Of a stretch of DNA of 34,327 nucleotides, positions 30,477 to 34,327 are shown one piece after another; positions within the stretch are counted from its first letter, which is position 1, and each line of letters begins with the position of its first letter. The DNA is taken from the NCBI GenBank assembly GCA_036394315.1, contig DASWFI010000044.1:1-34327 (forward strand), written 5' to 3'. Made by a program: the position numbers and the translations under genes. A model generated the notes under the pieces. That model did no database searches. It saw only the letters and a program-made list of their open reading frames with translations, and was not told the origin of the DNA. The stretch is from DASWFI01 sp036394315 (GTDB taxonomy: Bacteria; Patescibacteriota; Doudnabacteria; UBA920; O2-02-FULL-48-8).

Positions 30477-30765
30477 ATTTGGTTAGGGCTATGATTTGAT
30501 TGAAATCGTCCCCCGGATCAGCCTTATTTTTTCGAAGAAATCCGCAGTTAAGGCATTTATGTAAAATTGTGTACTCGCCGTGATTTTGTTCAAACCCAAT
30601 GGGTTCCATAAGTCCTTGGCATATTTCTTTCCGATCACCCGGATTTATATCCACGTGCTTGCTATACAAACACTTCGGACAATGATTGGTGTAACCAGTA
30701 CCCATAACTTTAAATCCGCAATGTCCGCAAGTAAAATTTTCTTTACGCCTCTGGAATAGTTTCAT
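30475..30765 (-). CDS. RNHCP-domain zinc-binding protein
   Basis: The 96-residue protein contains TCGHCGFKV (C13, C16), GYTNHCPKCLYSKHVDINPGD (C29, C32) and LHKCLNCGF (C71, C74), giving three Cys pairs of a zinc ribbon type and the NHCP element after which the RNHCP family is named; position 26 is Thr rather than Arg. The biochemical role of RNHCP proteins is not established; nucleic-acid binding is the common assumption. It overlaps the upstream gene by ATGA and is terminated at its own stop. Confidence 0.9.
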   Translation of the reverse strand: MKLFQRRKENFTCGHCGFKVMGTGYTNHCPKCLYSKHVDINPGDRKEICQGLMEPIGFEQNHGEYTILHKCLNCGFLRKNKADPGDDFNQIIALTK

Positions 30766-31052
30766 ACTTTCGTCAGTTTTTTGGAAATTGATCCCACAAA
30801 TAATCTTATCGCAGGGCGATTTTCTTTTTCGTAATTAAAGGGAACACCAATAAGTGCTTTGCATTTAGTACAAACCAGAGGTTTTCTATTAGAAATGTTT
30901 AAATCGATTCGATCAAAATATAATCTTTTGAATATTCCGGGACCATCTTTTTGATAATTAAAAAGATAATGATTGCATTTGGCGCAATAGATTTTAAAAA
31001 GACGGGAATACCCGCCTCGCTTTCTTCTATATTTATCTTTAATCAATTGCAT
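30762..31052 (-). CDS. Small zinc-ribbon-like protein
   Basis: The 96-residue product has a basic N-terminus (KDKYRRKRGGYSRLFK), two Cys pairs at C23/C26 (YCAKC) and C61/C64 (VCTKC), and LIGVPFNYEKENRPAIRLF. The paired CxxC suggest one zinc ribbon with an inserted loop. The start ATG 31052 is only 8 bases from the 3' end of tRNA-Arg, without a promoter between, so it is read from the tRNA promoter. Function unknown, possibly linked to RNA through its neighbours. Confidence 0.85.
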   Translation of the reverse strand: MQLIKDKYRRKRGGYSRLFKIYCAKCNHYLFNYQKDGPGIFKRLYFDRIDLNISNRKPLVCTKCKALIGVPFNYEKENRPAIRLFVGSISKKLTKV

Positions 31053-31060
31053 AAGTTTTA

Positions 31061-31135
31061 TGGTGCGTCCGGAGGGAATCGAACCCCCAATAACGGTTCC
31101 GAAGACCGTTGTGATATCCGTTTCACCACGGACGC
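31061..31135 (-). tRNA. tRNA-Arg(UCG)
   Basis: Acceptor GCGTCCG/CGGACGC, anticodon stem ACGGT/ACCGT enclosing CTTCGGA (anticodon TCG), and GGTTCGATTCC in the T arm. CCA is encoded at 31061-31063. Two protein genes follow immediately on the same strand. Confidence 0.95.
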
Positions 31136-31149
31136 TTATATCTCAGGGT

Positions 31150-31178
31150 ATTATAGCCTTGAAAAGGATACTTTTCAA
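31150..31178 (-). promoter_or_regulatory. Promoter of tRNA-Arg and the zinc-ribbon genes
   Basis: Minus strand: TTGAAA (31178-31173), 17 bases, TATAAT (31155-31150), 14 bases before the tRNA. Confidence 0.75.
31159..31178. promoter_or_regulatory. Candidate operator: 8-bp palindrome over the -35 box
   Basis: TTGAAAAG and CTTTTCAA are perfect inverted repeats around GATA, 16 bases before the HTH gene. The right half covers the tRNA-Arg -35 box, and the left half could act as a -35 (TTGAAA) for the plus strand with TAAGCT 17 bases on. The adjacent HTH protein is an obvious candidate binder. Confidence 0.5.
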
Positions 31179-31193
31179 TGCTAAGCTTGTGGC

Positions 31194-31406
31194 ATGAACG
31201 GCAAGGAAGACAAGATATTAAATGTTGAGGAATTATCCAAGTTTTTCGGCGTGTCGAACCAGACTATCTGGCGCTGGTGCAAATCGGGGAAATTACCGGC
31301 ATTCAAGATCGGCAGTCAGTGGAAAATCCGCCAATCGGACATCAATAAGATTATCAATCAAAAATTGACTAAAAAAAATGACGCAAAAAACCTCCCTCTC
31401 TTCTAA
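31194..31406 (+). CDS. Excisionase/MerR-like small helix-turn-helix protein
   Basis: The 70-residue protein is a single HTH_17-type domain: ILNVEELSKFFGVSNQTIWR, then WCKSGKLPAFKIGSQWKIRQSDI, with the winged region GSQWKI. Such domains serve as excisionases, phage regulators or autoregulators. Here no integrase is near. Its last 29 bases overlap holA, so expression of the replication clamp-loader subunit depends on this message. The palindrome at 31159 is a plausible binding site. Confidence 0.85.
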   Translation: MNGKEDKILNVEELSKFFGVSNQTIWRWCKSGKLPAFKIGSQWKIRQSDINKIINQKLTKKNDAKNLPLF

Positions 31407-32427
31407 CCTATTTCTATTTTTCGGGGAAGACGATTTTTCGTGCAAGCGAAAGATCGATCATTGGAAAGCCGAATTTGCCAAAAAATATTCAGCTGAAGCG
31501 GTTACCGTTATTCAGGCTGGGGAGCTATCCGAGTTAGATATTGTTAAAAGCTTGCAGACCCATCTTACTCCTTCTCTGTTCACCACTAAAAAGCTGATTA
31601 TTATCCGGGACGGTTTGCCCACTAAAGCTGCGCACACACAGTTGGCGGATTATTTGCTGAATAATCTAGATATGATTCCCAAGGATTTTTTTGTGATTTT
31701 TTGGCAAAGTCAGAAGCCGGATGGTCGGCTGGGATTTACCAAAAAATTTACAGCCAAGGTCAAAGTCGAGGAATTCGAATTGCCTCACGGAGCGATGTTA
31801 AACGCCTGGATCACAGCCATGGCTAAAACCTTGGGAGTTACGATAACTGCCGCTGCGGCAGACAAATTAGCTTTATTTTTGGGACGGGATTTATTTGAGG
31901 AAAAAAAAGCCGGGGGGCGGGTGATTGAGCGCAAGGAAGCATTTGATTTGTGGCAGGTTTATTCCGAGTTGCTGAAATTGTCTACCATCACCAGTAATAT
32001 CGATGTCAGGGAAGTGAACCAATTAGTAAAGCCTAAACTTCCGGATTCAGTTTTTGCCTTAACAGAACAGGTGGTAGCGAAAAATCAGAAAGGTGCTTTT
32101 CAGGCTTTGGAAAATTTTCTGGCCAACCAGACTGTAGAGGAAAAAATTTCCATGATCAAAATCGTGGCTCTGCTTTCGGAGCAGTTGCGCAGCCTGTTGG
32201 TTGTCTCCCTTCTTTCGAAAGAAGGAATGGACAATGAGCAGATCGCGGAAAAGTTGGGATGGACTTCTGGCAGGGTTTTTATTACAGCCAGGAATGTACG
32301 AAATATCACCTTACCTAAACTCCAGCTGCTACTGTCTAACTTACAAGCTATTGATTACCGGATAAAAAGTTCTGATACCAATCAAAAACTTGATCTGGAT
32401 TTATTTTTAGCTCAGGCGACCAGTTAA
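31378..32427 (+). CDS. holA: DNA polymerase III delta subunit
   Basis: The 349-residue protein shows the HolA layout: N-terminal AAA-like domain with LFLFFGEDDFSCKRKIDHW, HLTPSLFTTKKLIIIRDGLP and FFVIFWQSQKPDGR, a middle helical domain (AWITAMAKTLGVTITAAAADKLALFLG) and a C-terminal collar domain ending with QAIDYRIKSSDTNQKLDLDLFL. Delta opens the beta clamp in the clamp loader. Sequence is divergent, but these family motifs are adequate. The start overlaps the HTH gene. Confidence 0.92.
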   Translation: MTQKTSLSSNLFLFFGEDDFSCKRKIDHWKAEFAKKYSAEAVTVIQAGELSELDIVKSLQTHLTPSLFTTKKLIIIRDGLPTKAAHTQLADYLLNNLDMIPKDFFVIFWQSQKPDGRLGFTKKFTAKVKVEEFELPHGAMLNAWITAMAKTLGVTITAAAADKLALFLGRDLFEEKKAGGRVIERKEAFDLWQVYSELLKLSTITSNIDVREVNQLVKPKLPDSVFALTEQVVAKNQKGAFQALENFLANQTVEEKISMIKIVALLSEQLRSLLVVSLLSKEGMDNEQIAEKLGWTSGRVFITARNVRNITLPKLQLLLSNLQAIDYRIKSSDTNQKLDLDLFLAQATS

Positions 32428-32436
32428 TTAATTTGC

Positions 32437-32471
32437 AAAAAATTCCCCGCTTATTCAGCGGGGGATTTTTA
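32437..32471. terminator. Bidirectional terminator between holA and the KGG gene
   Basis: AAATTCCCCGC and GCGGGGGATTT pair around a 7-base loop, with T-runs on both sides. The KGG stop codon overlaps one flank. Confidence 0.85.
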
Positions 32472-32627
32472 CTCTCTGGAGTTACTGCTTGATCCGCCTT
32501 TGCGGCCGGCGCGTTTAGCTTTTTCTCGATCATTTGCGAAATTTCCTGGATTGTTTTTTTTACCCTGAGATTTACCACCTTTGCGTCCTGCTTCGGCGTG
32601 TCCCTTGGAATCACCATACCAAGCCAT
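32469..32627 (-). CDS. KGG-motif general stress-type protein
   Basis: The 52-residue product starts ATG 32627 with AAAGGAG (32639-32633) and contains two motifs AGRKGGKS and AGRKGGSS, with NPGNFANDREKAKR between. This is the KGG/con-10-like family, small hydrophilic proteins linked with stress or dormancy in several bacteria. In an organism of this type it is likely an abundant small desiccation or nucleoid-associated protein, but this is inference. Confidence 0.88.
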   Translation of the reverse strand: MAWYGDSKGHAEAGRKGGKSQGKKNNPGNFANDREKAKRAGRKGGSSSNSRE

Positions 32628-32798
32628 ATTTACTCCTTTCTAAGGTTAAAAATCTGGTACATGTAGCTTAAGCTTCCAGGACGCAAAAATCTATCAACTC
32701 TTTTTCTAAATTTTTCACACTCAAGAGAGGGAAGTTTGTTTGATTAACTTATAATTGTGGATTGGTGCCAAGCAAATCCTATATGTTAGAATACGCAT

Positions 32799-33326
32799 AT
32801 GGATATTTTAGCGCACGGTCTTTGGACTAACATCATGTATAAAGTGATTCCGGCGACTAAAGCCAATAAGAAAACGACTTATTGGGGAATTTTTTTTGGA
32901 ATTTTTCCTGACCTATGGGCGTTTACTCCAGTTTTCGTCTATATTTTTTACAATTGGATTTTTCACGGCCAAAAGTTTCATTTTGCTAGGCCTGAAGATG
33001 GCGGTATTATTCCGCTCAGCAGTCTCACGCATCATTTATATAGCCTTTCACACAGCCTGGTAATTTGGGCGGTGGTCTTTATTATTGTCTGGCTGATCAT
33101 AAAAAACGTGCCCTGGGTTTTGTTGGGCTGGGCTCTGCATATTTGCATAGATATTTTTAGCCACTCGAGTAAGTTTTATCCCACGCCATTTTTATTTCCA
33201 GTCTCATCCTTTCACATCGACGGCTATCCGTGGAGTCATCCGATTTTCATGATTGTCAATTACACTGCTTTGGTCCTGCTCTATGTATTCGTTATTCCAA
33301 AAATATCAAAACGAACACTTGGTTGA
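32799..33326 (+). CDS. YbcI/DUF457-like membrane protein
   Basis: The 175-residue product has about four hydrophobic segments and conserved polar residues: DILAHGLW near the N-terminus, IFPDLWAFTP, LTHHLYSLSHSLVIW, and WALHICIDIFSHSSKFYPTPFLFP. The pattern of His and Asp on the cytoplasmic or membrane face matches the membrane-bound metal-dependent hydrolase family (YbcI/DUF457). Substrate is unknown. TATAAT at 32750 could be its -10 box, with no good -35 seen. Confidence 0.75.
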   Translation: MDILAHGLWTNIMYKVIPATKANKKTTYWGIFFGIFPDLWAFTPVFVYIFYNWIFHGQKFHFARPEDGGIIPLSSLTHHLYSLSHSLVIWAVVFIIVWLIIKNVPWVLLGWALHICIDIFSHSSKFYPTPFLFPVSSFHIDGYPWSHPIFMIVNYTALVLLYVFVIPKISKRTLG

Positions 33327-33426
33327 TTTAATATCTTCCGTTAGTTCTGATAATTCTGTTGCTTAAAGTGCTGTCGGTCTTCATATAGCTAACGGTAGCT
33401 TTAGGTAGGGGCGGGTCGCATAAAAA

Positions 33427-33454
33427 TTGTTTTTTCGTTCATTTCTGATATAAT
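33427..33454 (+). promoter_or_regulatory. Promoter of the DoxX-like gene
   Basis: TTGTTT (33427-33432), 16 bases, TATAAT (33449-33454), with TG one base before it (extended -10). Confidence 0.65.
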
Positions 33455-33625
33455 TCAGATCATAAGAGAAGCTTTTGAAACAAACTTACAGGCGCGGCCG
33501 GGGAATAGAAAAATACGATATTAGACAAATCAATAATTTCATACATTAAAGAAGCCAAAAAAATTGGACTTCTTGATAATGAAATTATTCAGAATCTAAA
33601 ACTTGCAGGATGGGACGATGCGGTT

Positions 33626-34180
33626 TTGAACGAAGTAATTATCTACTTGGATTCAAATCGCAGAAACGAACTTAAGAATTACGTCAGTCCTTCGGACTGG
33701 GCGGAAAAGATTTCATTCAGCGGCCCTTCATTCGTTCTTGGATATCTGTGGTTGATTTCTGGATTAAATAAAATATTTAACGATCAGTTCGTATCAAACT
33801 TCGGCGAGTACTTGCGCAACCAGACTTCGGGCGGTCCTGCAGGTTTTTATAAAGATATTTTGTTAGACCTTGTTTTAACCCACTCTATTTTTTTCGCGAA
33901 TTTGATTCAGTATAGTGAAGCTCTACTTGGTTTGGTATTGATCGGAGCCGCTATATGGAATCTTATAGCGCGCTCTCGCTATGTCCACATCGCATTCGTT
34001 TGGGCCTATGTCGCCAGTTTTTTTCTGATTTTAAATTTTATTTTGTCATTGAGCATGCCGCTTGAATTTATAAAAACCGCCAATGCTTTTGCTGCTGGAT
34101 TAAGTGTGGATTATACAGTCCTCTATATTTCCTTGTTTATGATTTTGGCGAATTATTTGAAATCAAGAAAGTTACATTAA
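33626..34180 (+). CDS. DoxX/TQO-like integral membrane protein
   Basis: The annotated part starts at TTG 33626 and yields 184 residues with four hydrophobic segments (LWLISGLNKIF, LLDLVLTHSIFFANLIQYSEALLGLVLIG, IAFVWAYVASFFLILNFI, VLYISLFMILANYL). GLNKIF and YSEALLGLVL are characteristic of DoxX-family proteins. The same frame remains coding upstream from 33512 (IISYIKEAKKIGLLDNEI, then NLKLAGWDDAVLNEV), an N-terminal helical domain typical of CPR proteins. There is no ATG, GTG or TTG in that extension; the real start may be a rare codon such as ATA 33518, or a frameshift may have occurred. Family function is membrane redox or quinone-related. Confidence 0.75.
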   Translation: MNEVIIYLDSNRRNELKNYVSPSDWAEKISFSGPSFVLGYLWLISGLNKIFNDQFVSNFGEYLRNQTSGGPAGFYKDILLDLVLTHSIFFANLIQYSEALLGLVLIGAAIWNLIARSRYVHIAFVWAYVASFFLILNFILSLSMPLEFIKTANAFAAGLSVDYTVLYISLFMILANYLKSRKLH

Positions 34181-34203
34181 TTTCAAATACGCGAATTCAA
34201 CAA

Positions 34204-34326
34204 CTAAGTGCAACAGCCCTTCTTAAAGACTTCTAACGGAGTTTGGTATTTCAAGGATTTTCTTGGCCGGTTGTTAAGCAATTTTTCAACTCGTGTAATT
34301 TCTTCTTCCGTAACTGTAGCAAAGTC
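34204..34326 (-). CDS. IS30-family transposase, C-terminal end (runs off the window)
   Basis: On the minus strand the last 40 codons read ATVTEEEITRVEKLLNNRP followed by RKSLKYQTPLEVF and KKGCCT then stop. The segment NNRPRKSLKYQTPLEVF is the conserved end of IS30-type DDE transposases. The remainder lies past the right edge at 34327. TAAGTGCAACAGCCC at 34205-34219 on the plus strand would be near the element's end, but no inverted-repeat partner is within the window. This marks at least one mobile element beside the DoxX gene. Confidence 0.85.
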   Translation of the reverse strand, partial: DFATVTEEEITRVEKLLNNRPRKSLKYQTPLEVFKKGCCT

Positions 34327-34327
34327 A

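Noticed and set aside
32348..32617. 89-codon minus-strand frame
   Set aside because: It overlaps the KGG gene (32469-32627) in another frame, and the KGG reading has motifs and a ribosome site.

Overview
The window looks like a scaffold from a candidate phyla radiation bacterium (Patescibacteria, Parcubacteria-like). The grounds are the AT-rich backbone with many genes lacking a Shine-Dalgarno, a short L32 followed directly by nusB, secreted S-layer-like and low-complexity proteins, an RNHCP/zinc-ribbon pair, a KGG protein, and a complete type IV pilus assembly operon in the absence of ordinary biosynthetic genes. No rRNA is present, so the assignment is an inference from gene content and protein style.

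Layout. (1) 1-3300: a visibly GC-richer block with about twelve very short genes, most with strong AGGAGG-type ribosome sites. Many encode single-membrane-helix microproteins and at least one is a recognisable Flp-type pilin. They are separated by unusually many stem-loops, including a repeated hairpin element. (2) 3436-5940: housekeeping backbone with rpmF, nusB, an HU-type protein, tRNA-Pro, a SpoIIM-like membrane protein and tRNA-Gly. (3) 5941-17913: a cell-surface block. A consensus promoter and a long structured leader precede a 1359-residue S-layer-like protein. It is followed by a small membrane protein, a 785-residue Gly/Ala/Thr repeat protein, a 414-residue protein sharing the repeat module of the S-layer-like protein, a beta-propeller-like exoprotein and a membrane-anchored TPR protein. 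(4) 18057-27922: a type IV pilus operon from a consensus promoter: pilB, pilC, pilM, pilN, pilO, a small pilP-position gene, a large modular prepilin, a PulJ-like prepilin, a PilX-like protein and a small signal-peptide/Pro-rich/membrane protein. (5) 28157-30461: tRNA-Lys, then a second GC-rich block with purA, a guaB remnant stopped by a terminator, and two tiny overlapping minus-strand genes. (6) 30452-34327: backbone again, with two zinc-ribbon genes read from the tRNA-Arg promoter, a small HTH gene overlapping holA, a KGG gene, a YbcI/DUF457-like membrane protein, a DoxX-like protein and the C-terminal end of an IS30-family transposase at the edge.

How it fits together. Blocks 3 and 4 together specify the cell exterior: an S-layer-like coat, two further secreted repeat proteins, and a pilus whose minor pilins carry adhesin-like domains. 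This is what a host-attached, small-genome bacterium would use for contact. The two GC-rich blocks resemble each other in start-site style and composition and differ from everything between them, so they are probably acquired DNA. The left block, with paralogous Flp-like microproteins and repeated leader hairpins, is the best candidate here for something undescribed.
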